Position numbers and translations under genes: made by a program | NCBI GenBank assembly: GCA_002491225.1 | Contig: DKVN01000055.1 | Location: 1 to 24,027 of the forward strand | From: Faecalibacterium sp. UBA7177 | GTDB taxonomy: Bacteria > Bacillota > Clostridia > Oscillospirales > Ruminococcaceae | DNA length: 24,027 nucleotides | Direction: 5' to 3' | Notes under the pieces: generated by a model | The model's database searches: none | Told to the model about the DNA's origin: nothing | The model's input: only the letters and a program-made list of their open reading frames with translations | Part shown: one piece after another, positions 8,387 through 16,895 of the stretch | Layout: every line of letters begins with the position of its first letter | How positions within the stretch are numbered: the first letter of the stretch is position 1

Positions 8387-8848
8387 TCATCGCCGCGGCC
8401 TGCCGGGGCGAAAGACAAACCAGTAGGCCGCCACAAGCGAAGCCGCCAGCGCCAAAGCCGCCAGCGGCTGGCCGGTGTAGTGCCGCCAGATGCCGCGCAG
8501 CACCGCGGGCTGCCCAAACAGGCAGACCCCGGCCGCTGCCGCGCCCAGCGCAAAGGCCAGCACCCCGCCCGCCGCCATATCCTTGGCCTCGCCCGCGGCC
8601 CGCCAGCGGTGGGGCTCCGGGCTTTCGACCGCCCGCTCGACGGCCGAGTTGATCAGCTCGAGCGCCAGCATCCCGGCGATGCAGAGGAAGACCACCGCCC
8701 ACTCGGCGGGGCCGAACGCATAAAACCGCAGCCCAAAATAGAGCACATAGCCCCCCGCGCAGAGATGGAAGCGGAGGTTGCGCTCGCTTTGCACCGCCCG
8801 GGCGATGCCGTGGGCCGCGTGGCCGAACCCGGCCAAAAAGTGCCGCAT
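8387..8848 (-). CDS. dgkA: Undecaprenol/diacylglycerol kinase (DgkA family)
   Basis: This small membrane kinase phosphorylates undecaprenol (the usual Gram-positive substrate) or diacylglycerol, recycling the lipid carrier for cell-wall synthesis. The 153-aa product has the family signature ERNLRFH (22-28), the catalytic stretch LALELINSAVERAVE (about 61-75) and EAKDMAAGGVL (87-97). The first three membrane helices match the family. An extra hydrophobic segment (about 128-146) makes the protein longer than the common 120-130 aa. The ATG at 8848 lies 11 bp after the ybeY stop, with only a weak AAAGGCGG ahead of it, suggesting translational coupling. Confidence 0.92.
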   Translation of the reverse strand: MRHFLAGFGHAAHGIARAVQSERNLRFHLCAGGYVLYFGLRFYAFGPAEWAVVFLCIAGMLALELINSAVERAVESPEPHRWRAAGEAKDMAAGGVLAFALGAAAAGVCLFGQPAVLRGIWRHYTGQPLAALALAASLVAAYWFVFRPGRPRR

Positions 8849-8859
8849 GCCGCCTTTTT

Positions 8860-9360
8860 TTACAGCAGGTCGGCAGTGTAGGAGACGGTGCGCGGCAGGC
8901 CCAGCTGGATCAGCACAGCCTCCTCGCGCTCCCGCATCTTGACCGCCTCGAGGCCGCCGGCCTCATGGTCGTACCCCAGCAGGTGCAGCATCGAGTGGAC
9001 GGTCAAAAACGCGACCTCCCGCTGCAGCGGGTGGCCGTAGAGCTCGGCCTGCTCCATCGCCTTTTCCATCGAGATGACGATGTCCCCCAGCATCACCGCG
9101 CCGGTGTCCTGGTTGACATCGTACTCGCCGTTCTCCCCCAGGGGGAAGCTGAGCACGTCGGTGGGCACCGGCTTGCCGCGGTACTGGTTGTTGAGCTCGG
9201 CGATCTTGGCGTTGTCCACAAAGGTGACGCTGATCTCGGCCGGGCGGCCGAATTTTTCGTGCTCGAGCACGGCGTTGCAGCTGCGCCGGATGAGGATGCG
9301 CAGGCCGGACGGCACCTTGACCGTATTCTGCTGGTTGGTGATATAAACCTTGTTGGACAC
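8860..9360 (-). CDS. ybeY: Endoribonuclease YbeY
   Basis: YbeY is a single-strand-specific zinc endoribonuclease needed for 16S rRNA 3'-end maturation and ribosome quality control. The 166-aa protein shows TDVLSFPL (67-74), GDI (92-94) and the metal motif HSMLHLLGYDH, with H122, H126 and H132 as zinc ligands. It begins with GTG at 9360, preceded by AAAGGTG at 9-nt spacing. The phoH stop lies 6 bp upstream, so the two are coupled. Length is normal. Confidence 0.95.
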   Translation of the reverse strand: MSNKVYITNQQNTVKVPSGLRILIRRSCNAVLEHEKFGRPAEISVTFVDNAKIAELNNQYRGKPVPTDVLSFPLGENGEYDVNQDTGAVMLGDIVISMEKAMEQAELYGHPLQREVAFLTVHSMLHLLGYDHEAGGLEAVKMREREEAVLIQLGLPRTVSYTADLL

Positions 9361-9366
9361 GTTTTT

Positions 9367-10368
<1,002 letters not shown>

Positions 10369-10713
10369 CAGACATCCCCCTTTGCGGCACGGGCTGTGCC
10401 CCATGCCGCTGCGCGGTGTTTTTCGGACGGCGGGGCCTGCCCGGCCAGCAAAACTGACAGTACTCCACCATCTTGCCTTGATTATATCACAAAATTTTTG
10501 AAATGAAACTGTAAAAGATGCACAAAATTTCTGCACTTTTTTATGGGGTGGGTCGGAGGGCAGTTGAGGGGTGTGCAGAGTATTGGATGAGGGGCGGGCC
10601 GGGGGGCACGGTCGGGGTGTTGGCTGAGGGGCCGGTCAGGACGCGGACTTTGAGTTTAGGAGGGGGGTTGGCGGGATGTTGGCCGGTAAATCGGCCAGAG
10701 GGCGGGCCGTGGT
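10369..10713. other. Gene-free stretch between yqfD and phoH
   Basis: These 345 bases hold no convincing gene. The phoH promoter and leader occupy 10369-10509. From about 10545 to 10713 the plus strand is unusually G-rich, including four G runs at 10545-10571 with loops of 1, 5 and 7 nt that fit a G-quadruplex pattern. TGCA repeats around an AAAATTT core (near 10519-10535) form a small dyad. A GGCCG/CGGCC hairpin at 10681-10696, just past the yqfD stop, lacks a T run. Confidence 0.6.
10481..10509 (-). promoter_or_regulatory. Extended -10 promoter of phoH
   Basis: On the minus strand TATAAT (10486-10481, perfect) is preceded by TGA, giving an extended -10 TGnTATAAT. The -35 position 17 bp upstream (GTTTCA) is poor, as is common for extended -10 promoters. 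The predicted start near 10474 gives a leader of about 105 nt. This suggests that phoH and the genes after it can be expressed separately from the sporulation genes yqfC-yqfD. Confidence 0.65.
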
Positions 10714-11901
10714 TCAGGGCGCGGGCGCGGGCGTCTCGGTACCTGCGGTGCTGGCCGGGCGGGCGATGTCCGCCTCAAACTGCACGGTTCGGCGCAGGGT
10801 CAAGGCGCCCTCGTCCCAGGTCTCCTGCTCCGAGACGGTGAGCAGCTTCGCCCCGGGAAACTCCTCCGCGAGGGCCTGCTCGCAGGCATAGCGGGCAAAC
10901 TGGCGGGCCGCCGCGGGGCTGAGGGTGACCGTCTGCTCCGCCTGCTCGGCCGTGAGCGCCGTCTCAACCGTGACCGGCAGCCCAAAGCCGAACAGCGTGA
11001 GCGGGGCGTAGGAAAGGCGAGTCTCGCCCTGCAGCTCGTCTGCGGCGTCCCAGAGCGGCAGCCGGTGGCCCGCCGCCAGCAGGGTGCGGCGCTCGGCGGT
11101 GCGGCCGGTGGCAAAGCGGGCGGTGTACTGCAGCGGCTGGGTGCAGGTGTAGCTGCGCTCGAGCCGCGCCCAGGCAGTGGCCCGCGCGTGGCTGGGGATC
11201 GGCTGCTGATCCTGCCCCTCCTTGACGGCGCTGACCAGCACCTCCCCCTCGGCCACCGTCTGCCCCGGCTGCTTGAGGGCGTAGCCCTCCTGCACCGTGA
11301 GCGAGAGCAGGGTGGCGTCCGCCGCGGCGACGAGGTCGACCGGGTCGTTCGGCTCGATCTCGGGTTTGGGCAGGGCGGCGGCCCCCTCCACCACCAGCCG
11401 CCCCTTGATGAAGTTGAGGCTGACCCAACCGAGCCCCTGCTGCCCCGAGAGGATCGCCCGCTCGGCGGCGCGCAGCTGCGGCTGGGTGACCGCTGTCCCC
11501 TCGCAGATGCCCGCGGCGGTGAGGGTTTGGCGCACCGCGGCCTGCTGGGCGGCATCCAGCCCCACGAACCGCACCGACCAGATGAGGTTTTGCAGCAGCG
11601 CGACGGCGGCGAGAAAGACGGCCGGGCCCACAAGCAGCCCCCAGCGGCCGCGGTAGCGGCGCAGCCAAAACCAGAGCCCGGTGCGCTTTTGCACCCGCAG
11701 CCGGGTGTGGCTGCGCCGGGCCAGTGGGTGCAGGCGGCGGTAGCAGCGCAGCGGGGTGCTGGCGGTAAAGCCGCCCGGCATCGGCCGCACCTGCTGCAGC
11801 GGGATGTCCCCCGCCGCGCAGGCGGTGAGCAGCTGCTCGTACCGCCCGCCCAGCGCGGTGAACCGCACCGCCCCAAACCACTGCTGCAACAAAGCTGCCA
11901 T
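10714..11901 (-). CDS. yqfD: Sporulation protein YqfD
   Basis: YqfD is a membrane-anchored sporulation protein of the sigma-E regulon in Bacillus subtilis, required for efficient spore formation; its biochemical role is not known. The 395-aa product has an N-terminal cytoplasmic part (about 1-85), one clear membrane helix (about 87-109, RWGLLVGPAVFLAAVALLQN), a POTRA-like stretch, and a long extracytoplasmic region with the family feature of a buried lipoyl-like turn (EGYALKQPGQTVAEGEVLVS). The ATG at 11901 follows GAGGGAG. It lies 37 bp after yqfC, as in other spore formers. The Ala/Pro-rich tail is loosely conserved. Confidence 0.9.
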   Translation of the reverse strand: MAALLQQWFGAVRFTALGGRYEQLLTACAAGDIPLQQVRPMPGGFTASTPLRCYRRLHPLARRSHTRLRVQKRTGLWFWLRRYRGRWGLLVGPAVFLAAVALLQNLIWSVRFVGLDAAQQAAVRQTLTAAGICEGTAVTQPQLRAAERAILSGQQGLGWVSLNFIKGRLVVEGAAALPKPEIEPNDPVDLVAAADATLLSLTVQEGYALKQPGQTVAEGEVLVSAVKEGQDQQPIPSHARATAWARLERSYTCTQPLQYTARFATGRTAERRTLLAAGHRLPLWDAADELQGETRLSYAPLTLFGFGLPVTVETALTAEQAEQTVTLSPAAARQFARYACEQALAEEFPGAKLLTVSEQETWDEGALTLRRTVQFEADIARPASTAGTETPAPAP

Positions 11902-11938
11902 GCGTGTATCTCCCTCTCTGGGCCTTGCGCGCCCGCCT

Positions 11939-12232
11939 TTATGAATAGCTGAACTCGGTTTTGAACACCCGCCCCCGGATGATGAGCTGGCTGCGGTTGA
12001 AGGCCTCGAGGGTCAGCTCGTCGCCAAAGAGGCTCACCTGCCAGCGGCCGAGGTCCAGCTTGATCTGCTGCGCGTCGTACAGCAGCACCGCACAGCAGCC
12101 CTCGACCTCGACAAGACCGCTGCAGTTGACATGCAGCACCGGCTGGCGGTAGAGCCCGGCGGGCGGCTGCGCCAGCACCCCGCGCAGGGTTTGCCAGAGG
12201 CCGGGGCGGGGCGGTTTTTTGGCCCGTGCCAT
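11939..12232 (-). CDS. yqfC: Sporulation protein YqfC (YabP family)
   Basis: YqfC is a small sporulation protein, related to YabP, always found in front of yqfD. The 97-aa product carries the family core near residues 30-90, including VHVNCSG-like and VEVEGCCAVLLYDAQQIKLD segments and the end LIIRGRVFKTEFSY. I chose the second of two overlapping ATGs (12232): it gives the correct frame and 8-nt spacing from AAAGGGGG, while the ATG 5 nt upstream is in another frame. It diverges from ylbJ over a 189-bp region and is likely sigma-E controlled, by analogy with Bacillus subtilis. Confidence 0.9.
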   Translation of the reverse strand: MARAKKPPRPGLWQTLRGVLAQPPAGLYRQPVLHVNCSGLVEVEGCCAVLLYDAQQIKLDLGRWQVSLFGDELTLEAFNRSQLIIRGRVFKTEFSYS

Positions 12233-12305
12233 GCCATACGCCCCCTTTCTGAGAATGCAGAACGCCTTGAAAGCCGCGGTTGCCAAAGGCTGCGGCCTGC
12301 GGCGG

Positions 12306-12405
12306 CCTGATAAGAACGCCCAGTCTCTCATATATATGAAAAGAGCGCGCCGCCGATTCTGCCCGGCGGGCGCGCTGCGCGATAAGACCTTTTATCCTTA
12401 TCAGG
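12306..12405. promoter_or_regulatory. Symmetrical control region between yqfC and ylbJ
   Basis: Between these divergent sporulation genes lie CCTGATAAG (12306-12314) and its exact reverse complement CTTATCAGG (12397-12405). A perfect 10-bp palindrome CATATATATG sits at 12329-12338. A strong GC hairpin (arms 12345-12355 and 12364-12375, one bulged G) follows. Sigma-E promoters would be expected here, but I could not find a convincing -35/-10 pair for either gene. The nested symmetry suggests a shared control region. Confidence 0.4.
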
Positions 12406-12421
12406 AAAGGGGTGCGGGAGA

Positions 12422-13609
12422 ATGGAGCGTTTGGAATGGGCGCAAGCCCGGCGGGCCGCGGCAGGCCGCGCTGCGTATGGCATGCTGGCGCTGGGGCTGC
12501 TGGCCCTGCTGCTGGCGCGGCCGGGCGAGAGCATCCGCGGCATCGAGGAGGGGCTGCGCTGCTGCGCCGGGCAGATCATCCCGGCGCTGTTCCCCTTTTT
12601 TGTGGTGACCAACCTGATCGCGAGCGGCCCGGCGGCACAGCTGCTGGGCCGGGTGCTGCGGCCGGTGGCCCGGCTGCTGGGGTTTGAGGGGGATGGGGCC
12701 GCCACCGCCCTGCTGCTGGGCTGGCTGGGCGGGTTTGCGGTGGCGGCGGGCTGCATTGGGCAGCTGTACCGGGCCCGGCAGCTGACCAAGCCCGAGGCCG
12801 AGTGCCTGCTGGCCAGCGCGGTGGGCTCCGGCCCGGCCTTTGTGATCAACACGGTGGGGCTGCTGATGCTGGGCAGCCACCGGGCGGGGGTGCTGCTGCT
12901 GAGCGCACTGCTGCTGGCCAACCTTTGCTGCGGGCTGCTGCTGCGCCCGGCCCTGCGCAGGCAGCGCGGCGGCACACCGGCGCGGGACGGGGCCGATGCT
13001 GGGCGTAAAGCCGGGTTTGGGGCCGGAGAGCAGGCCGACACCGGGCCCCAGCCCGCAACCCGGCAAACCGGGCTTGTGGCGGCGGTGGGCCGGGCGGTGG
13101 ATTCGACCCTGACCGTCTGCGGATTTGTGCTGTTTTTCCGGTTTTTGTGCGTGGTGCTCGCCGGGCTGCTGCCCCAGGGCGGGCCCGCCGCCTTTGCGGT
13201 GAGCGCCCTGCTCGAGGTAACCAGCGGCTGCGCGGCAGCGGCAGCCTTAGGGGCCGGGCGGGTGTACGCCTGCTGCGCCGCGCTCAGCGTGCAGAGCCTC
13301 TCGGTGCTGCTGCAGGTGCGGGCACTGCTGCCCGCCGAGCTCTCGATGCGGCCGCTGCTGCGCTGCCGGGTGGTGCATCTGCCCCTCTCGCTGCTGTTTT
13401 TGCGGCTGGGGCTGCGGCTTTGGCCGGACGCCAGCGCCGCCCTCTCGACCCTTGCGCCGCGGGTGCTGGCCCGCAGCCGGATGCCGCTGGACGCCGCGCT
13501 GCTGCTGTTTTTCCTCTGCTGCGCCGTGCTGCGGTGCGTTGGGGCAGGCGGTCAAAAAGAAGCGGCCGCGGCCCCCGCAAGGCGCAGGGGGGCGCGGCCG
13601 ACAAAATAG
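12422..13609 (+). CDS. ylbJ: Sporulation integral membrane protein YlbJ
   Basis: YlbJ is a mother-cell membrane protein required for spore cortex formation and heat resistance; it has Gate/nucleoside-recognition-like helices. The 395-aa product has eight or so hydrophobic segments with the typical stretches IIPALFPFFVVTNLI (about 52-66), GWLGGFAVAAGCIGQLYRA and LLASAVGSGPAFVINTVG. A charged, poorly conserved loop (about 180-220) splits the two membrane halves. The ATG at 12422 follows AGGAAAGGGG at good spacing. Length is close to the Bacillus protein (about 400 aa). It diverges from yqfC and is convergent with recR. Confidence 0.92.
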   Translation: MERLEWAQARRAAAGRAAYGMLALGLLALLLARPGESIRGIEEGLRCCAGQIIPALFPFFVVTNLIASGPAAQLLGRVLRPVARLLGFEGDGAATALLLGWLGGFAVAAGCIGQLYRARQLTKPEAECLLASAVGSGPAFVINTVGLLMLGSHRAGVLLLSALLLANLCCGLLLRPALRRQRGGTPARDGADAGRKAGFGAGEQADTGPQPATRQTGLVAAVGRAVDSTLTVCGFVLFFRFLCVVLAGLLPQGGPAAFAVSALLEVTSGCAAAAALGAGRVYACCAALSVQSLSVLLQVRALLPAELSMRPLLRCRVVHLPLSLLFLRLGLRLWPDASAALSTLAPRVLARSRMPLDAALLLFFLCCAVLRCVGAGGQKEAAAAPARRRGARPTK

Positions 13610-13641
13610 CATGCAATTTGTCAATATCAAAAGTATTTTCT

Positions 13642-13663
13642 GTAAAGGTGTTTTGCATTACAG
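13642..13663. terminator. Small CTGTAA hairpin between ylbJ and recR
   Basis: CTGTAA and TTACAG flank a 12-nt interior (about 13640-13663); the right arm overlaps the recR TAA stop codon. It resembles the hairpin after rarA but is weaker and has no clear T run. It could end transcripts of the convergent genes ylbJ and recR; support is limited to the dyad. Confidence 0.3.
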
Positions 13664-14257
13664 CTCGTCCCGGCCAGAAAGTGCGCGGTAGAGCGTGGTT
13701 TCGTCCGCGTACTCGAGGCTGGAGCCCACCGGCAGCCCGTAGGCCAGGCGGGTGGTGCGGATGCCCATCGGCTTGATGAGCTTAGCCAGGTACATGGCGG
13801 TGGCCTCCCCCTCCACGGTGGGGTTGGTGGCCATGATGACCTCCTTGACCGTGCCGTCCCCCAAGCGGGCCAGCAGCTCCTTGACACAGAGCTGCTCGGC
13901 CCCGATGCCGTCCATCGGGGAGATCAGCCCGTGCAGCACATGGTAGAGGCCGTTGTACTCCCGGGTGCGCTCGAAGGCCGAGATGTCCCGCGGGCTCTCG
14001 ACCACGCAGATGATGCTCTGATCCCGCTTGGGCGAGGCGCAAACCCGGCAGAGGTCGCCCTCGGTGTAGTCCTGACAGATGCGGCAGCGGTGCAGCCTGG
14101 TGTGGGCCTCCTCGATCGCCTTGGCCAGCTCCATCGCATCGGCGGCGCTCATGCCAAGCACCTGGTAGGCCATCCGGGTGGCCCCTTTGCGCCCGATGCC
14201 CGGAAACCGGGAAAACTGCTCGATCAGGCGCTCGAGCGGGGCCGCGTTGTTTGCCAT
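13658..14257 (-). CDS. recR: Recombination protein RecR
   Basis: RecR forms a DNA clamp that works with RecO to load RecA at gaps. The 199-aa protein has an N-terminal helix-hairpin-helix (FPGIGRKGATRMAYQVL), a C4 zinc finger (C58, C61, C70, C73), a Toprim domain starting IICVVESPRDISAFE with TNPTVEGEATAMYL, and the C-terminal Walker-B-like segment. Length is exactly that of the family. The ATG at 14257 follows GGGAGGAAT. The ybaB stop is 22 bp upstream, the conserved dnaX-ybaB-recR arrangement. Confidence 0.97.
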   Translation of the reverse strand: MANNAAPLERLIEQFSRFPGIGRKGATRMAYQVLGMSAADAMELAKAIEEAHTRLHRCRICQDYTEGDLCRVCASPKRDQSIICVVESPRDISAFERTREYNGLYHVLHGLISPMDGIGAEQLCVKELLARLGDGTVKEVIMATNPTVEGEATAMYLAKLIKPMGIRTTRLAYGLPVGSSLEYADETTLYRALSGRDEL

Positions 14258-14279
14258 GCGCGTTGATTCCTCCCTGTTA

Positions 14280-14618
14280 TCAAAGGCCGGGGAAATTCAT
14301 CCCGCCGGTGATCTTGCCCATCTCGGCCTCGGCGGTCTCGTCCACGATGCGCACCGCGTCGTTCACCGCGGCGGCGATGAGGTCTTCCAGCATCTCAAGG
14401 TCGTCCGGATCCACCGCCTCGGGCTTAATGTGCAGGGCGGTCACCTGGTGCTTGCCGGTCATGGTCAGCTCCACCAGGCCGCCGCCCGCGCTACCCTGGT
14501 ACTCGGCGGCTTCCAGCTCGGCCTGCTTTTCCTGTACGCTCTCCTGCATCTTCTGGGCCTGGCGCATCAGCGCGTTGACATCGGGCTTGCCATAGCCCTG
14601 CGGCAGTCTTGCTTTCAT
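14280..14618 (-). CDS. ybaB: Nucleoid-associated protein YbaB/EbfC
   Basis: This small dimeric DNA-binding protein is usually encoded between dnaX and recR. The 112-aa product has the N-terminal helix NALMRQAQKMQESVQEKQAELEA in two parts (about 15-38), the GGGLVELTMTGKHQVTALHI strand region, and the DPDDLEMLEDLIAAAVNDA helix typical of the family. The ATG at 14618 follows AAGGAG at 8 nt. It is co-directional with dnaX, 63 bp downstream of it. Confidence 0.95.
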   Translation of the reverse strand: MKARLPQGYGKPDVNALMRQAQKMQESVQEKQAELEAAEYQGSAGGGLVELTMTGKHQVTALHIKPEAVDPDDLEMLEDLIAAAVNDAVRIVDETAEAEMGKITGGMNFPGL

Positions 14619-14681
14619 GGTCGTTTCTCCTTTTTTGAGGCGGGCCGGTTTTGCGCGGCGGGCCGCCGTTTTTACTGCTTT

Positions 14682-16541
14682 TTATTCATTCTCCCGCTCG
14701 ATCACCGGCACGCCCTGGGCGCGGATGGCTGCAAGGGTGTCCTCGACGCTCTGGGCGGGCTGGGGCTCGGCCTCGGGCGGGATGTAGGGCCCGATGGGGT
14801 GGGCCTGGCCGTCGACCTCCTCGATGATCTGCTTGAGGGTGGCCTGGCTGGCCCTGTTCTGGCGGATGAAATCCCGGAAAAAGTCTCCCCCGTCGATCAG
14901 CACCCGGCGGCCGTCCAGATAGGCGCGGGAGTTTTTGAGGAAGGCGTGCAGCGAGATGTCCGCCGTCTCGACCCGGCGAACCACCTCGGGCCAGGGCTCG
15001 AACGGGATCGGCGGGCCGTCATGGGGCTGCGGGGCCGGGGCGCGGGGCGCGGGCTGGCCGGTGACCGGCGCGGCGGGCACTGGGGGGCGCGGCGCGGAGG
15101 GCGCAGAGGGCGTAGGCGGCACAGACGCGGCGGCGTTCTGCGGCTGAGGTTGGGACGGCGGCTCCGCGGGCGCGGGGCCGGTCTCCCAGGGCGGCAGATC
15201 GTCCGCGGGCAGCGGGGCGGCAGCCGGGGCTGCGGCGGGTGCTTCCGAAACCGGGGCCGCGGCCGCCGTTGGCGGTGCCGGTAAAATGGGCGGCGAAGTG
15301 GTCACAGGGGCCTCCGCAAAAGGCTGCGGCGCTGCGACCGGCTGGGCCGCAAAAGGCTGCGGCCCGGCGGCCGATTGAGCGGCAAAGGGCTGGGCGGCAG
15401 CAACCGGAGCAGGCGCGGCCGCAGCAACAGACGCAGCAGCGGCAACCGGCACCGGTGCCGTCTCGGGCAACGCGATCGCCAAAAAGGACAGCTCCAGCTC
15501 GATGCGCGCATCGCTGCCGCGGGCCATCCGCTCGAGCGCCTCGCCCAGCCGCCGGATGGCCCGGATGGCGTCCAGCTGGCGCATCTGTTTGGCGCGGTCG
15601 AGGTAGCCCTGCCGCTCCTCGGGCGAGGCGGCGGACAGCAGCTCGCCGCCGCCCGGCAGGCAGGCCAGCATCAGGCTGCGGTAGTGGCCGATCAGCTCCT
15701 CGCACAGCCGCCGCAGGTCCACCGATTTCTGCCGCAGCTCGGCCAGCTCGGCCAGGGCTGCGGCGGCATCACCTTTTGCCAGCGCGTCCCCGATGGCAAA
15801 GAGGTAGCCTCGCTCGGTGACCCCGGCCATCCGGCGCACCAGCGCCTCATCCACCTCGGGCGAGACCCCGGCGCAGGTGTCGAGGATCGAGAGGGCGTCC
15901 CGCAGGGCCCCATCGGCCAGCCGGGCGATCAGCTCGGCGGCGGCGGGCTCGAGTGCGATCTGCTCCTCTTTGGCGACATATTCGAGCCGCGCGGCGATCT
16001 CGGCGGGCTGGATGCGGGCAAAATCGTACCGCTGGCAGCGGGAGAGGATGGTGGCGGGCACCTTGTGGATCTCGGTGGTGGCGAGGATGAAGAGCACATG
16101 GCTGGGCGGCTCCTCCATGATCTTGAGCAGGGCGTTGAAGGCCCCGGTCGAGAGCATATGCACCTCGTCGATGATGTACACCTTGTAGCGGCAGACGCTG
16201 GGGGTGTAGGCGGTCTCGTCCCGCAAATCGCGGATGTTGTCCACCCCGTTGTTGGAGGCGGCGTCGATCTCGGTCACATCCAGGATGCTGCCGTCGTCGA
16301 TGCCGCGGCAGACCGGGCATGTGCCGCAGGGGTCGCCCCCGGCACAGTTGGGGCAGTTGACCGCCTTGGCAAAAATTTTGGCGCAGGTGGTCTTGCCGGT
16401 GCCGCGGGTGCCGGTAAAGAGGTAGGCGTGGCCCACCCGCCCGGTTTTGACCTGGTTTTGCAGCGCGGTGACGATCGGCTGCTGGCCCACCACGTCCTCA
16501 AACCGTGCGGGCCGCCATTTGCGGTATAACGCGCGATACAT
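14682..16541 (-). CDS. dnaX: DNA polymerase III subunit gamma/tau
   Basis: DnaX is the ATPase of the clamp loader that places the beta clamp on primed DNA and ties polymerases together. The 619-aa product has Walker A GTRGTGKT (44-51), a zinc module (C63, C66, C72, C75, C78), Walker B IIDEVHML (123-130) and sensor motif SRC (167-169). AAA+ lid and collar domains run to about 355. A roughly 150-residue Ala/Pro/Gln-rich linker (361-512) with AQPFA-type repeats precedes the tau C-terminal domain (about 513-619). The ATG at 16541 follows GAGGTGAG and gives the family start MYRALYRKWRP. It lies downstream of the SRP RNA, with ybaB and recR after it. Confidence 0.96.
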   Translation of the reverse strand: MYRALYRKWRPARFEDVVGQQPIVTALQNQVKTGRVGHAYLFTGTRGTGKTTCAKIFAKAVNCPNCAGGDPCGTCPVCRGIDDGSILDVTEIDAASNNGVDNIRDLRDETAYTPSVCRYKVYIIDEVHMLSTGAFNALLKIMEEPPSHVLFILATTEIHKVPATILSRCQRYDFARIQPAEIAARLEYVAKEEQIALEPAAAELIARLADGALRDALSILDTCAGVSPEVDEALVRRMAGVTERGYLFAIGDALAKGDAAAALAELAELRQKSVDLRRLCEELIGHYRSLMLACLPGGGELLSAASPEERQGYLDRAKQMRQLDAIRAIRRLGEALERMARGSDARIELELSFLAIALPETAPVPVAAAASVAAAAPAPVAAAQPFAAQSAAGPQPFAAQPVAAPQPFAEAPVTTSPPILPAPPTAAAAPVSEAPAAAPAAAPLPADDLPPWETGPAPAEPPSQPQPQNAAASVPPTPSAPSAPRPPVPAAPVTGQPAPRAPAPQPHDGPPIPFEPWPEVVRRVETADISLHAFLKNSRAYLDGRRVLIDGGDFFRDFIRQNRASQATLKQIIEEVDGQAHPIGPYIPPEAEPQPAQSVEDTLAAIRAQGVPVIERENE

Positions 16542-16566
16542 CCTGCCCTGCTCACCTCGCTTTTTT

Positions 16567-16590
16567 GAAAAAAGGGCTCGCCGCCCTGCC
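16567..16590 (-). promoter_or_regulatory. Terminator-like hairpin in front of dnaX
   Basis: Reading on the minus strand, GGGC and GCCC pair around GGCGA and are followed directly by TTTTTT, about 25 nt before the dnaX ATG. The TTTTTT can also pair with the AAAAAA next to it. It could be a leaky terminator for SRP RNA read-through or a leader attenuator. The stem is short (4 bp) so confidence is low. Confidence 0.3.
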
Positions 16591-16664
16591 CGAAATATGG
16601 GAGCGCGGCCGGGCCTCAGAAGGGCCCCACACAGGCCCAAATTTGCAGAGAAAACGCCGGATAC

Positions 16665-16852
16665 AAAAAAGGGACAGGCCGGTGCGCTCACCCTGCGCCC
16701 CTGCGCTGCTTGGCATACGGATGCAGGCGACCTGCGGCGCACAGGGCGGGCCACTTAATGCTGCTCGGTTCCCCGCCTGACATGGTTCATGGGGCCCCAT
16801 CGCACAGGGCCCGCATCCGTATGCCGAACAGCGCAACGTCCCGGCTCTGTCC
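16665..16852 (-). ncRNA. ffs: Signal recognition particle RNA
   Basis: On the minus strand AACCATGTCAGG, CGG-GGAA-CCG and AGCAGCATTAAG form the conserved SRP helix 8 with its GGAA tetraloop and asymmetric internal loop. They match the Bacillus scRNA core except within the apical stem. Long complementary arms extend it: GGCATACGGATGC with GCATCCGTATGCC, TGCGCTG with CAGCGCA, and the closing pair GGACAG/CTGTCC at 16852-16847 and 16677-16672. The end is followed by TTTTTT (16670-16665), a built-in terminator. At about 182 nt it is shorter than the roughly 270-nt Bacillus form, leaving little room for an Alu domain. Position before dnaX is the classic Firmicute location. Confidence 0.9.
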
Positions 16853-16862
16853 GAATAAACAC

Positions 16863-16891
16863 AGTATACTATATTCTGCCTCAAAATGCAA
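16863..16891 (-). promoter_or_regulatory. Promoter of the SRP RNA
   Basis: On the minus strand TATACT (16868-16863) lies 17 bp from TTGCAT (16891-16886, weak -35). The predicted start, near 16856, coincides with the 5' closing helix of the SRP RNA. The -35 lies just 5 bp past the stop codon of the four-cysteine gene. Confidence 0.6.
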
Positions 16892-16895
16892 CCGC

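Noticed and set aside
10518..10841. Plus-strand open frame across the yqfD-phoH gap
   Set aside because: Gly/Arg-rich, no ribosome binding site of note, and overlaps the end of yqfD antisense.
16542..16852. tRNA gene next to dnaX
   Set aside because: tRNA-Ser often lies here in Firmicutes, but the region folds as SRP RNA and shows no cloverleaf or TTCGA arm.
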